Of a stretch of DNA of 64,000 bases, positions 16,833-25,090 are shown piece by piece. Made by a program: the position numbers and the translations under genes. The first letter of the stretch is position 1. Each line of letters begins with the position of its first letter. The DNA comes from Propioniciclava coleopterorum (GTDB lineage Bacteria; Actinomycetota; Actinomycetes; Propionibacteriales; Propionibacteriaceae). The notes beneath the pieces were generated by a model, which worked only from the letters and a program-made list of their open reading frames with translations, ran no database searches and was not told where the DNA came from. The stretch lies in NCBI RefSeq assembly GCF_011393335.1, contig NZ_CP049865.1, positions 3,607,902 through 3,671,901 on the forward strand, read 5' to 3'.

Positions 16833-17702
16833 ATGCAGTTCAGCACCGTCCGCCTGCCGTCCGGGGAACTCGAGTGGGGCGCCCTGCTCGCCCACGAGAT
16901 CGCCCTGCTCGGCCCCACCGCCCTGGGTTCCGGGGTCGCCGACTCGTTGCGCGCCGCGATCGCCGCCGGCGTCCTGCCCACCGAGGTCCCCAGCGACGCC
17001 ACCCGGCTCCCCGTGGACGCCGTGACCTTCGCCCCGGTCGTCCCCGACCCGGGCAAGATCGTCTGCGTGGGCGTCAACTACGCCGACCACACGACCGAGA
17101 CCGGCCGGCAGCAGCCCGACGCCCCCACGCTCTTCCTCCGGGTCGCCGACTCCCAGCTCGGGCACGGCGGGGAGGCGATCTTCCCCTCCGTGGCGCAGTG
17201 GTTCGACTACGAGGGTGAGCTCGCCCTGGTGATCGGTCGACTCGCCTACCAGGTGGAGGCCGCGGACGCGCTGTCCCACGTGGCCGGGGTAGCGCCCTAC
17301 AACGACTTCTCGGTACGCGACTGGCAGCGCGCCACCCCGCAGTGGACGGCCGGCAAGAACTTCGTCGCGACCGGTGCGTTCGGCCCGGCCATGGTCACCC
17401 TCGACGAGGTCGGCCCGCTGGAGGACGTCCGGCTGACCACCCGGGTGAACGGCGAGGTCCGCCAGGACGCCCCGCTCACCGACCTCGTGTTCGGCATCGG
17501 CGAACTGCTGGCCCACATCACCACGGTGATGCCGCTGCGTCCGGGCGACGTGGTGGTGACCGGGACGCCCGGCGGCGTCGGCATGTTCTCCGACCCGCCC
17601 CGCCTGCTCGCCGACGGCGACGTGGTCGAGGTCGCGATCACCGGCGTGGGGACGCTGCGCAACCGCGTCGTCCGCGGGCGGGCGGCGCTGCCCACCTGGT
17701 GA
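16833..17702 (+). CDS. Fumarylacetoacetate hydrolase (FAH) family protein
   Basis: 289 residues with the FAH-fold signature: IVCVGVNYADHTTE, DYEGELALVIG with the metal-binding Glu residues, YNDFSVRDWQ, QWTAGKNF, and the end motif GDVVVTGTPGGVG. Members hydrolyse, decarboxylate or hydrate acylpyruvates and 2-oxo acids from aromatic or sugar-acid catabolism. Start ATG 16833 after GAGGAGCGCC. Divergent from the cupin-RidA-transporter operon with the shared palindrome between, so it should belong to the same pathway. Confidence 0.88.
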   Translation: MQFSTVRLPSGELEWGALLAHEIALLGPTALGSGVADSLRAAIAAGVLPTEVPSDATRLPVDAVTFAPVVPDPGKIVCVGVNYADHTTETGRQQPDAPTLFLRVADSQLGHGGEAIFPSVAQWFDYEGELALVIGRLAYQVEAADALSHVAGVAPYNDFSVRDWQRATPQWTAGKNFVATGAFGPAMVTLDEVGPLEDVRLTTRVNGEVRQDAPLTDLVFGIGELLAHITTVMPLRPGDVVVTGTPGGVGMFSDPPRLLADGDVVEVAITGVGTLRNRVVRGRAALPTW

Positions 17703-17745
17703 CTCCCCCGCCCACCGGAGACGCCGGGCCACGCGCCGTGGCGGG

Positions 17746-18117
17746 TCAGGGCCCGAGCAGGGCCTCCTCGGCGGCCAGGTCGTAGCGATCCTGCGCCGCC
17801 CGGACGTCCTCGACGTGGGACTCGGCCCACTCCCGCAGCGCCTGCAGGGGCGCCTGCAGCGTCCGGCCGAGGTCGGTGAGGGAGTACTCGACGCCGTCCG
17901 CGGTCGGCGCGCGCCGCACCATGCCGTCTCGCTCCAGCGCCCGCAGGGTGTCGGTGAGCACCTTGCGGCTGATGCCCTCGATGCTGCGGTGCAGGTCGCC
18001 GAAGCGCCGCGGCCGCTCGTGGAGCAGCACGACGATCATGGCCGTCCACTTGTTGGCGATCCGCGCCAGCGACACCCGCGACGGGCAACTCGCGGAGAAC
18101 ACGGTGAAGCTCGGCAT
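17746..18117 (-). CDS. HxlR family transcriptional regulator
   Basis: 123-residue winged-helix protein. The N-terminal Cys in ASCPSRVSLARIANKWT matches the HxlR/YodB family, where it can sense electrophiles or oxidants; the recognition region RRFGDLHRSIEGISRKVLTDTLRALERDGMV and the wing follow. Divergent from the SnoaL-like gene with 86 bases between, which it probably controls. Confidence 0.88.
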   Translation of the reverse strand: MPSFTVFSASCPSRVSLARIANKWTAMIVVLLHERPRRFGDLHRSIEGISRKVLTDTLRALERDGMVRRAPTADGVEYSLTDLGRTLQAPLQALREWAESHVEDVRAAQDRYDLAAEEALLGP

Positions 18118-18203
18118 GCTCCCTCCCTGGTGGCAGGCACGTTGAGGTAACCACCCTGCCGGTCGTTAGCGTCGCAGACAACTTCACGAGGAGAGGAACG
18201 ACG

Positions 18204-18596
18204 ATGACGGCGATGGACACGGTGCAGCGGTACGGGGCGGCCATGGCGACGGGCGATCTGGACGGGGTGCGTGCGGTGCTGGCCCCCGACGCGGTGTGGC
18301 ACCAGCCCGGATCCAACGTGCTGTCGGGCGACCACGTGGGCCCCGACGCGATCCTGGCCCACCTGGGCCGGTTCATGGAGTTGAGCGGCGGCACGTTCGC
18401 CCTCGCGACCGATGAGGCGCTCCCCGCGGGCGACCTGGTGGTGACCACCGTGACGTTCCGGGCCGAGCGTCCCGGACGCGACCCCCTGGATCAGCGCGGC
18501 GCGGACGTGTACCGCGTGGTCGACGACCGGATCCAGGAGGTCTGGCTGATCAGCGAGGACCAGGCCGCCGAGGATCGGTTCTGGAATCCGGCCTGA
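18204..18596 (+). CDS. SnoaL-like / nuclear transport factor 2-like protein
   Basis: 130 residues of the cone-shaped NTF2-like fold: MDTVQRYGAAMATGDLDGVRAVLAPDAVWH at the start and VYRVVDDRIQEVWLIS near the end. Such proteins act as small isomerases, hydratases or binding proteins. Start ATG 18204 behind GAGGAGAGGAACG. Divergent partner of the HxlR regulator, typical of genes induced by reactive compounds. Substrate unknown. Confidence 0.82.
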   Translation: MTAMDTVQRYGAAMATGDLDGVRAVLAPDAVWHQPGSNVLSGDHVGPDAILAHLGRFMELSGGTFALATDEALPAGDLVVTTVTFRAERPGRDPLDQRGADVYRVVDDRIQEVWLISEDQAAEDRFWNPA

Positions 18597-18641
18597 GTCG
18601 CGGGCGGGCGGGTTGCCCGCCGAAGCCGCCCCCTTTCAGCC

Positions 18642-18671
18642 CAGACGCCCCCGTTGCAACGGGGGCATCTG
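18642..18671. terminator. Hairpin terminator between convergent genes
   Basis: 30-bp inverted repeat (CAGACGCCCCCGTTG against CAACGGGGGCATCTG, one mismatched pair) in the 223-base gap between the SnoaL-like gene and the flavin reductase gene. It lies immediately before three 20-bp repeats. Confidence 0.7.
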
Positions 18672-18680
18672 CACCGGAGG

Positions 18681-18740
18681 GGGGCGGCTCGTTCCCAGCG
18701 CGGGCGGCTCGTTCCCAACGCGGGCGACTCGTTCGCAGCG
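18681..18740. repeat. Three 20-bp GC-rich tandem repeats, family A
   Basis: Three head-to-tail 20-bp units starting at 18681, 18701 and 18721, consensus GGGCGRCTCGTTCCCAACGC with few changes. Closely related units occur at 46079-46500. Both sites are between convergent genes. No coding or CRISPR features. Confidence 0.75.
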
Positions 18741-18819
18741 GGCGCCCCACCGCGCGTGTGGGCGGGCGGTCGCCGCCCGAGGACGCGTGCGCATCCGGGG
18801 TGCGGGTGGCCTGCCAGGA

Positions 18820-19377
18820 TCAGGACGCCCAGCGCAGCTCCCGGTCGGGGCCGCCCAGTTGGGCGGCGAAGTCGGCGGTGGCCCGGTCGATGTCGGCGGC
18901 TGCGGACTCCTCGAACCCGACGCGGCCCTCGGCGTCCAGCAGCACCCCCGCGGCGAGGATGTAGCGGCCCGCCGCCACGTGGGTGGGTGCCAGGCTCTGC
19001 AGGACCGGGCGGAGCGCGTAGTCCAGGGCGAGGACGTGTCCGGCCGAGCCGCCCACCATGAACGGCAGCACGAACTTGTCGCGCAGTCCGTTCATCGGGA
19101 ACAGGTCCAGGAACGCCTTCACCGGGGCGGTGAACGAGGACTGGTACACCGCCGAGGTGACGATCAGGGCGTCCGCGTGCTCGACCCGGTCCAGCGCTGC
19201 GGCCACCGCGGGGTGCCCGACGTCGCGCCACAGCAGCGCGTCGGCGGGCAGGTCGCGGATCGCGAGGTCGGTGACGTCGTGGCCGAGCCCGGCCAGGCGC
19301 CGGGCCGCGCGGACGCCCACGGCGTCCGTCCGCGACCCGGGCCCGGGCGCGCTCAGCACGGAGAGGATGCGCGCCAC
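18820..19377 (-). CDS. NADPH-dependent FMN reductase
   Basis: 185-residue flavodoxin-like protein: the phosphate loop SAPGPGSRTDAV, VTSAVYQSSFTAPVKAFLDL around the flavin, and MVGGSAGH. Fits the SsuE/MsuE-type reductases that hand FMNH2 to monooxygenases. The GTG start lies 1 base after the stop of the alkylhydroperoxidase gene, and an LLM monooxygenase is encoded two genes upstream, so it is the likely reductant supplier for that enzyme. Confidence 0.88.
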   Translation of the reverse strand: MARILSVLSAPGPGSRTDAVGVRAARRLAGLGHDVTDLAIRDLPADALLWRDVGHPAVAAALDRVEHADALIVTSAVYQSSFTAPVKAFLDLFPMNGLRDKFVLPFMVGGSAGHVLALDYALRPVLQSLAPTHVAAGRYILAAGVLLDAEGRVGFEESAAADIDRATADFAAQLGGPDRELRWAS

Positions 19378-19378
19378 G

Positions 19379-19990
19379 TCAGCCCCGCGGCACTTCCGGC
19401 TCGCCGAGGCTCAGCATCAGCCGGTTGGCCCAGTTGAAGAACGCGGCGGCGTGCAGCACGTCGCTGATCTCCTGAGTGTCGAGGCCCACCTCGCGCAGCC
19501 GGGCCACGTGGGAGGCGTCGAACGCGACCGGCGTCGCCGTCAGGGCGGCGGACGCCTCGACGATCGCGTCCCAGCGCTCCCCCAGGTCGGCACCCGTGCC
19601 CTCGCGCAGCAGCGCGTCGACGTCGTCGGGCCGCTTGGAGAAGTGCGCGGCGAACCGGGCGTGCACCGACGCGCAGAAGACGCACCCGTTGACCCGGGAC
19701 ACGGCCGCCGCGGCGAGCTCGCGCTCGGCCCGGGGCAGGCCGCCCGGCGCCTGGAAGATCTCCAGGTCGGCCCGCGTCCGCGCCTGCAGGATGTCGGGGT
19801 CGTCGGCGAGCAGCCGGAAGTACGGGCTGCCGGCCCGCTGCGGCTGCACGAGCGCGTCGATCTGCTCCGGGGTCAGGTCCTCGGCGGCGCTCGGCTCGAG
19901 CCACGGCACCCACTCGAGTTGCTTGGCCGTGAACGCCCAGGGCCGGACGATCTCCGGCTCGTGGTTGAGGTGGGTGGCGGTCGTGATCAT
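19379..19990 (-). CDS. Alkylhydroperoxidase domain protein (Avi_7169-type)
   Basis: 203 residues, carboxymuconolactone decarboxylase/AhpD fold. The redox motif is CVFCASVHARF (C-x-x-C followed by His). It belongs with the CMD domain protein encoded 3 bases upstream; such pairs recur next to LLM monooxygenases and peptide-type ABC transporters. Probably reduces a peroxide or handles a reactive product of the monooxygenase; not shown experimentally as far as I know. Confidence 0.82.
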   Translation of the reverse strand: MITTATHLNHEPEIVRPWAFTAKQLEWVPWLEPSAAEDLTPEQIDALVQPQRAGSPYFRLLADDPDILQARTRADLEIFQAPGGLPRAERELAAAAVSRVNGCVFCASVHARFAAHFSKRPDDVDALLREGTGADLGERWDAIVEASAALTATPVAFDASHVARLREVGLDTQEISDVLHAAAFFNWANRLMLSLGEPEVPRG

Positions 19991-19992
19991 GG

Positions 19993-20573
19993 TCAGTTCT
20001 CCTGCTCGGCGAGGACGCCCAGCCCGGCGGCGAGCCGGGCCTGGAACGCGATGAAGGACACCAGCTGGCTCCAGGTGACGATGTCGGGACGCTCCCAGCC
20101 CGCCTCGACGAGCCGGGCGAGCGCGGCGGAGCGGGCGTCCCGGGGTGCAGCAGCAGCAGGTGCGCGTGCTCCAGCACCGCGGTCAGGGGGTGGCCCAGCA
20201 GCGCGCGCGCCGCCGCGTCGGCCGCCCAGGACTCACCCGGGCTGCTCTCCAGCACCAGCCCCGGCTCGCGGTAGGTCCCCCACGGGCCCTCCTGCGCCGC
20301 GTCGGCGATCAGTTCGGTCACCAGGTCGCGGTCGGACGCCTCGAGGCGGGCCAGCCGGTGCTCGGCCAGGGCGCCGTCCGGGTCGATCAGGCCGGTGGCG
20401 AAGGCGGCGACCAGGTCGCGGTCCCGCAGGGACACCCGCTCGGTGCTGGCGCCGAACAGGGCCTCCTCGGCGGCCTGCACCTCCGCCCGGGCGATGGGGC
20501 GAGCGGCGCGGGCGGCGTCCAGGGGGGAGCCGGGCGCGATGCCGGCGACGCGGTCGATCAGGTCGCTGCTCAT
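19993..20573 (-). pseudogene. CMD domain protein (Avi_7170-type), single-base frameshift
   Basis: Starts at ATG 20573, overlapping the LLM gene stop (ATGA), and runs as a helical CMD-family protein to LLLLHP, then changes frame. Adding one base in the CCCGGGG run at 20139-20145 restores DARSAALARLVEAGWERPDIVTWSQL and FIAFQARLAAGLGVL to a stop at 19993, 3 bases before the next gene. Restored length about 193 residues. Lacks an obvious C-x-x-C, as expected for the second CMD member of this cluster type. Break likely a sequencing error. Confidence 0.78.
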
Positions 20574-21592
20574 GCCGCGCTCCGCTCCGCGTCGGCGCCG
20601 TTCCAGCCCAGGGCGGGCGCGACGTGGGTGGCGAGCAGCTCCAGCGAGCGGAGCACCTGCGCGTGCGGCGCGTCCACCGAGTGCACCTGGGCGGACACCT
20701 CCGTCACCTGGGACAGCGTGGCGTCGGCGGCGAGCGCCTCGGCGACCTGCTGGGGGCTGCCCACGAACGAGTCGGTGGCGGCGATCAGGTCCTCGATCGG
20801 GGCGTCGGCGGCGGCGCGGGCGCCGAAGGTGCGCGGCGACTTCGCGACGGCGGCACGCAGCCCGGCTTCCGCCCAGCGGTGGGCCTCGGCGGTGGTGTCG
20901 GCGACGAAGATCGTCCGGGACGCCAGGATGCGCTCAGCGCGCCCGGCGGGCAGGGCCGCCCGGTAGGCGTCCACGATCGGGAGCTGGAGGTCGGCGAGGG
21001 TGGCGTCGGGGGCGTCGTCGGGACGCGGCTGGGTGCGCGAGAGCATCAGCCCGTCGCCCTCCTGGCCGGCCCGGTCGCCGCCGAACGCGGAGAAGGTGCC
21101 CTGCCAGACGCGGTCCTCCAGCCCGGACGCCGCCGGGTAGAGCACGTTGGCGGTGCCGTTGATCGGCTCGCCGCGCCAGGCGGCGCGCAGCGTGGCCAGC
21201 TTGTCGTTGCTGATCTGGTGCCGGTCGGCGAAGTCGAGGCCGAACGCCCCGAACGAGGTCGGGTTGCCGCCGGTCGCGATGCCGACCTCGAGGCGTCCGC
21301 CGGTGAGCTCGTCGAGCACCACCGCGTCCTCGGCGGTGCGGACGGCATCCTCCATGGGGATGGTGATGACGCCGGTGCCGAGCCGGATCGTCGAGGTGAG
21401 CGCCCCGACGTGGCTGAGGAAGACCAGCGGCGAGGGCAGGCCCCCCTCGGGGCCGTGGAAGTGGTGCTGGGCGACCCAGGCGGTGGCGAAGCCGAGCTGT
21501 TCGGCGTGCCGGATCTGCTCGCCGGCGTTGCGGTAGCGCTGGCCGGCGGGCGCGTCGTCCAGCAGGCGTGTGAAGAAGCCGAGGGCGGTCAT
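20570..21592 (-). CDS. LLM class flavin-dependent monooxygenase (KPN_01858-type)
   Basis: 340-residue luciferase-like TIM barrel: WVAQHHFHGPEGG, RLGTGVITIPMEDAVRTAEDAVVLDELTGGRLEVGIATGG and SRTQPRP at the flavin site. Uses FMNH2 and oxygen. It sits between a dual-ATPase peptide transporter and CMD/alkylhydroperoxidase/flavin reductase genes, the conserved set described for the KPN_01858 subfamily. A sulfur- or nitrogen-containing imported compound is a plausible substrate, as for SsuD relatives; this is inference. Confidence 0.87.
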   Translation of the reverse strand: MTALGFFTRLLDDAPAGQRYRNAGEQIRHAEQLGFATAWVAQHHFHGPEGGLPSPLVFLSHVGALTSTIRLGTGVITIPMEDAVRTAEDAVVLDELTGGRLEVGIATGGNPTSFGAFGLDFADRHQISNDKLATLRAAWRGEPINGTANVLYPAASGLEDRVWQGTFSAFGGDRAGQEGDGLMLSRTQPRPDDAPDATLADLQLPIVDAYRAALPAGRAERILASRTIFVADTTAEAHRWAEAGLRAAVAKSPRTFGARAAADAPIEDLIAATDSFVGSPQQVAEALAADATLSQVTEVSAQVHSVDAPHAQVLRSLELLATHVAPALGWNGADAERSAA

Positions 21593-21606
21593 GGGGTTTC
21601 CTTTCG

Positions 21607-23262
21607 TCAGCGGCCGGGGATGGCGGCCAGGAGTTCTGCGGTGTAGGCGGACTGGGGATCGGTGAAGACGTCGTGGGTGAGGCCCTGCTCGACGACGCGA
21701 CCGCGCCGCATGACCGACACGGTGTCGGACAGGTGCGCCACGACGCCCAGGTCGTGGGAGATGAACAGGTAGGTCAGCGACAGCTGCTCCTGCAACTCGG
21801 CGAGCAGCCGCAGGATCTGGGCCTGCACGGTGACGTCGAGCGCCGAGACGGGCTCGTCCAGGACGACCACCTCGGGCTCGAGGATCAGGGCGCGGGCGAT
21901 CGCGACGCGCTGCCGCTGGCCGCCGCTGAGCTCGCGGGGCAGCCGGTCGGCCAGGGTGGCCGGAAGCGCCACCCGGTCGAGATACTCCGCGACCCTGGCT
22001 GCGCGGGTCGCGCGGTCGGCGACGCCGCGGTTGCGCAGCGGCTCGGCGATGATGTCCGAGACCCGCTGGCGCGGATCCAGCGAGGAGTAGGGGTTCTGCA
22101 GCACGAGCTGGGCCCGGCCGCGGAAGTCGCGGATCGCGCGGCCGGTGCGCAGCGCCGCGACGTCCACGCCCGCGACCTCGATGCTGCCGGCCGTCGCGCG
22201 GTGGAAGCCCAGCACCGCGCGGGCGGTCGTGGTCTTGCCGGAGCCCGACTCCCCCACGATCGCGTGGGTGGTGCCCGCCGCGACGCTCAGGCTGACGCCG
22301 TCGACGGCGCGGAAGGGCGTCCGGCCGCGGCCGCCGCCGAACTCCTGCACCAGCCCGGACACCTCGATGGCTGGGGCGGACGCCAGCCGGGCGGGGTCCG
22401 TGCGCCGGGGCGCGCCGCCGGAGAACACGGCGGCCTCCGCGATCAGGGTGCGCGTGTACCCATCGCGCGGCTGGGCGGTGACGTCGGCGGTGCGTCCCTG
22501 CTCGACGAGCCGGCCGTCGCGCATGACGACGATCCGGTCCGCCCGCTCGCGGGCGACGCCCAGGTCGTGGGTGACCAGCAGCACCGAGGCGCCGGTTTCG
22601 CGGCGCAGGTCGTCGATCAGGTCCAGGACCCGGCGCTGCACCGTGACGTCGAGGGCCGAGGTCGGCTCGTCGGCGATGATCAGCTCGGGCTCCAGCGCGA
22701 TCGCGGCCGCGATCAGGACGCGCTGCTTCATGCCGCCCGACAGTTCGTGGGGGTACTGCGTCGCCCGGCGCGCCGGATCGTCGATGCCGACGCGCTCGAG
22801 CAGTTCCAGGACGCGGGCGTCGATGGCCTGCCGGCTGCCCCAGCCGTGGATGCGGAGCGCCTCGGACAGGCTGTCCCCGATGCGCTTGAGGGGGTTCAGC
22901 GAGTTGTTCGGGTCCTGGGGCACCAGGCCGATCCTGCGGCCGCGGATGCCCCGCAGCGCCTTGTCGTTCAGCCCGCTGAGGTCGTCGGCGCCGAGCAGCA
23001 CGCGGCCCCCCTCGACGCGGCCGTTCTCGGCCAGCAGACCGATCACGGCCTGGGCGGTGGTGGTCTTGCCGGAACCCGACTCCCCCACCAGCGCCACGAC
23101 CTCGCCGGCGCCGACGGCGAAGCTGACGCCGTGGACGACCTGGGTGCGGCGGCGTCCGGACTCGTAGGAGACCACGAGGTCCTCCACGGCGAGCACGGGG
23201 GTGCGCGCCGGGGGCGGCGTCGGCTGCTGGATGCGGGGCTGGGTGGCGAGCGTGGCGGTCAT
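21607..23262 (-). CDS. Peptide/nickel-type ABC transporter, fused dual ATPase
   Basis: 551 residues holding two complete nucleotide-binding domains. Domain 1: Walker A GESGSGKT at 60-67, signature LSGGMKQR at 174-181, Walker B IIADEP. Domain 2: Walker A at 337-344, signature LSGGQRQR at 446-453, VVLDEP. Both have the C-terminal region typical of oligopeptide/dipeptide importers. ATG 23262 overlaps the stop of the upstream permease gene. Powers the importer encoded by the three upstream genes. Confidence 0.92.
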   Translation of the reverse strand: MTATLATQPRIQQPTPPPARTPVLAVEDLVVSYESGRRRTQVVHGVSFAVGAGEVVALVGESGSGKTTTAQAVIGLLAENGRVEGGRVLLGADDLSGLNDKALRGIRGRRIGLVPQDPNNSLNPLKRIGDSLSEALRIHGWGSRQAIDARVLELLERVGIDDPARRATQYPHELSGGMKQRVLIAAAIALEPELIIADEPTSALDVTVQRRVLDLIDDLRRETGASVLLVTHDLGVARERADRIVVMRDGRLVEQGRTADVTAQPRDGYTRTLIAEAAVFSGGAPRRTDPARLASAPAIEVSGLVQEFGGGRGRTPFRAVDGVSLSVAAGTTHAIVGESGSGKTTTARAVLGFHRATAGSIEVAGVDVAALRTGRAIRDFRGRAQLVLQNPYSSLDPRQRVSDIIAEPLRNRGVADRATRAARVAEYLDRVALPATLADRLPRELSGGQRQRVAIARALILEPEVVVLDEPVSALDVTVQAQILRLLAELQEQLSLTYLFISHDLGVVAHLSDTVSVMRRGRVVEQGLTHDVFTDPQSAYTAELLAAIPGR

Positions 23263-24146
23263 CGTGCGGCTCCCTTCGCGAGGGCGTGGCTGAGGCGGTT
23301 GGTGGACAGGACGACGAGCAGGACGACCAGGCCGGGCAGCGTGGTGAGCCACCAGGCGGTGCCGACGTAGGTGCGGCCCTCGGAGATGAGCAGGCCCCAT
23401 TCCGGGGTGGGCGGCGGAGCGCCGTAGCCCAGGAAGCCGAGGGTGGAGATCGCGATGATCGCCGAGCCGAACTGCAGGGCCGCCAGCGCGATGACCGGGG
23501 TGAGCGAGTTGGGCAGGACGTGGCGCCACAGCACCGCCCCGAACGTGCCGCCGGAGCCGAAGGCGGCCTCGACGTAGTCGGTGCGGCGCACCCGGATCAC
23601 CTCGGAGCGGGCGAGCCGGGCGAAGGTCGCCACGGAGGTGACCCCGACGGCGATGGCGGCGTTGGTGGTGCCGAAGCCGAGCAGGATGATGATGCTCAGC
23701 GCCAGCAGCAGGCCGGGGATGGCGAGCAGCACGTCCACCACGCGCATCAGCACCGCGTCCACCCAGCCGCCGATCGAGCCGGCGAGCAGGCCCAGCAGCG
23801 TCCCGGCGAGCAGGCCGACCGACACGGCGACCAGGGCGCCGCCCAGGGAGTGCACCGCGCCGTACACGACGCGGGTGAACACGTCCCGGCCCGTCGCGTC
23901 GGTGCCGAACCAGTGCGCGGCGCTGGGCGGGCGGAGCGACTCCCGGGCGGTGCCGACGAGCGGGTCGGCGCTGGTGAACAGCCCCGGGGCCACGGCGAAG
24001 CCCACCGCGACCAGGAGCACGGCCACGGCCAGGACGACCGACGGGCGGAACCGCGGCAGCCGGCGGGCGCGGGCCGGAGAGGTCGCGGTGGGGGGACGCC
24101 CACCGGCGGCGGCGAGCGGCTGACGGGTGAGGACGTTGGTGCTCAT
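23259..24146 (-). CDS. Peptide-type ABC transporter permease (DppC-like)
   Basis: 295 residues, with an N-terminal membrane helix, the FGTDATGRDVFTRVVYG motif characteristic of DppC/OppC-type permeases, and the EAA loop (YVEAAFGSGGTFGAVLWRHVLPN). Six membrane segments. Overlaps both neighbours by ATGA. Forms the heterodimeric channel with the DppB-like protein. Confidence 0.92.
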   Translation of the reverse strand: MSTNVLTRQPLAAAGGRPPTATSPARARRLPRFRPSVVLAVAVLLVAVGFAVAPGLFTSADPLVGTARESLRPPSAAHWFGTDATGRDVFTRVVYGAVHSLGGALVAVSVGLLAGTLLGLLAGSIGGWVDAVLMRVVDVLLAIPGLLLALSIIILLGFGTTNAAIAVGVTSVATFARLARSEVIRVRRTDYVEAAFGSGGTFGAVLWRHVLPNSLTPVIALAALQFGSAIIAISTLGFLGYGAPPPTPEWGLLISEGRTYVGTAWWLTTLPGLVVLLVVLSTNRLSHALAKGAAR

Positions 24147-25090
24147 GCGGCCAGCCCCACTTCCTTGGTCAGTCGGGGGTCCACGAGGGGCCCGAGCAGG
24201 TCGATCAGGAGGTTGACGGTCACGAACGCGGCCGCGGACAGCACGACGATCGCCTGCAGCACCGCCACGTCCTGGTTGGCCACGGCCTGCTCGGTGAGCC
24301 GGCCGATGCCGGCGCGGCCGAACACCGTCTCGGTGACGACCGCGCCGGCCACCAGTTCGCCGAACAGCACGCCGGCGATGGTGAGGGTGGGTAGAAGCGC
24401 GTTGCGGGCGACGTTGCGGGTCAGCACCCACCAGCGGGAGGCGCCGCGGGCGCGGACCACGCTGACGAACGGCTGGCGCTGCACGTCCTCGATGGAACGG
24501 ACCAGGATCTGCGCCAGAGGGGCGCTGATCGGCACGGCGATGGTGAGCACGGGCAGGATGAGCGCCTCCACGGGGCCGGCGCCGATGACCTTCACCAGCC
24601 CCAGCCGGAAGCTGAAGATCTGGATCAGGACCATCGCCAGCCAGAACGTGGGCACCGACACGAACACTGACGGCAGGGACGCCAGCGCGTTCCGCAGCCA
24701 CGTCCAGCGCGCCCACGTGGCGAGGAGGGCCACGGTCACGGCCAGCACGACGGCGGCCGCGAAGGCGAGCACCGACAGGGTGACGGTCTGCGGCAGCACT
24801 TCGGCCAGCAGCCCCGCGACGCCGGCGCCGTTCTGGATCGAGAACCCGAAGTCGCCGCGCAGAAAGCCCGCCAGCGTGTGCAGGTAGGCCTGCCACCAGG
24901 GGACGTCGGCGCCGTAGCTGGTGCGGATCGCCGCGATCTCCTCGGGCGAGAGCCCCAGCTCGGGGTTCTCGAACTTGATCAGGACGGCGTCGCCGGGCAG
25001 CGCCTGCAGCAGGATGAACGCCAGCGTGAAGGCCAGCGCGAGGACCAGGACGGCCTGGCCGACGCGGGAGCCGAGGGCGCGGGCGGTCAT
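24143..25090 (-). CDS. Peptide-type ABC transporter permease (DppB-like)
   Basis: 315 residues. N-terminal helix with FILLQALPGDAVL, periplasmic region with the DPxxxQ-like WWQAYLHTLAGFLRGDFGFSI segment, and the EAA loop FVSVVRARGASRWWVLTRNVARN. Six membrane segments, as in DppB/OppB. Start overlaps the binding-protein stop. Confidence 0.92.
   Translation of the reverse strand: MTARALGSRVGQAVLVLALAFTLAFILLQALPGDAVLIKFENPELGLSPEEIAAIRTSYGADVPWWQAYLHTLAGFLRGDFGFSIQNGAGVAGLLAEVLPQTVTLSVLAFAAAVVLAVTVALLATWARWTWLRNALASLPSVFVSVPTFWLAMVLIQIFSFRLGLVKVIGAGPVEALILPVLTIAVPISAPLAQILVRSIEDVQRQPFVSVVRARGASRWWVLTRNVARNALLPTLTIAGVLFGELVAGAVVTETVFGRAGIGRLTEQAVANQDVAVLQAIVVLSAAAFVTVNLLIDLLGPLVDPRLTKEVGLAA

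Noticed and set aside
19058..21646. 862-residue plus-strand ORF across the LLM cluster
   Set aside because: Low-complexity Arg/Gly/Ala shadow of the minus-strand genes; no motif or start signal.
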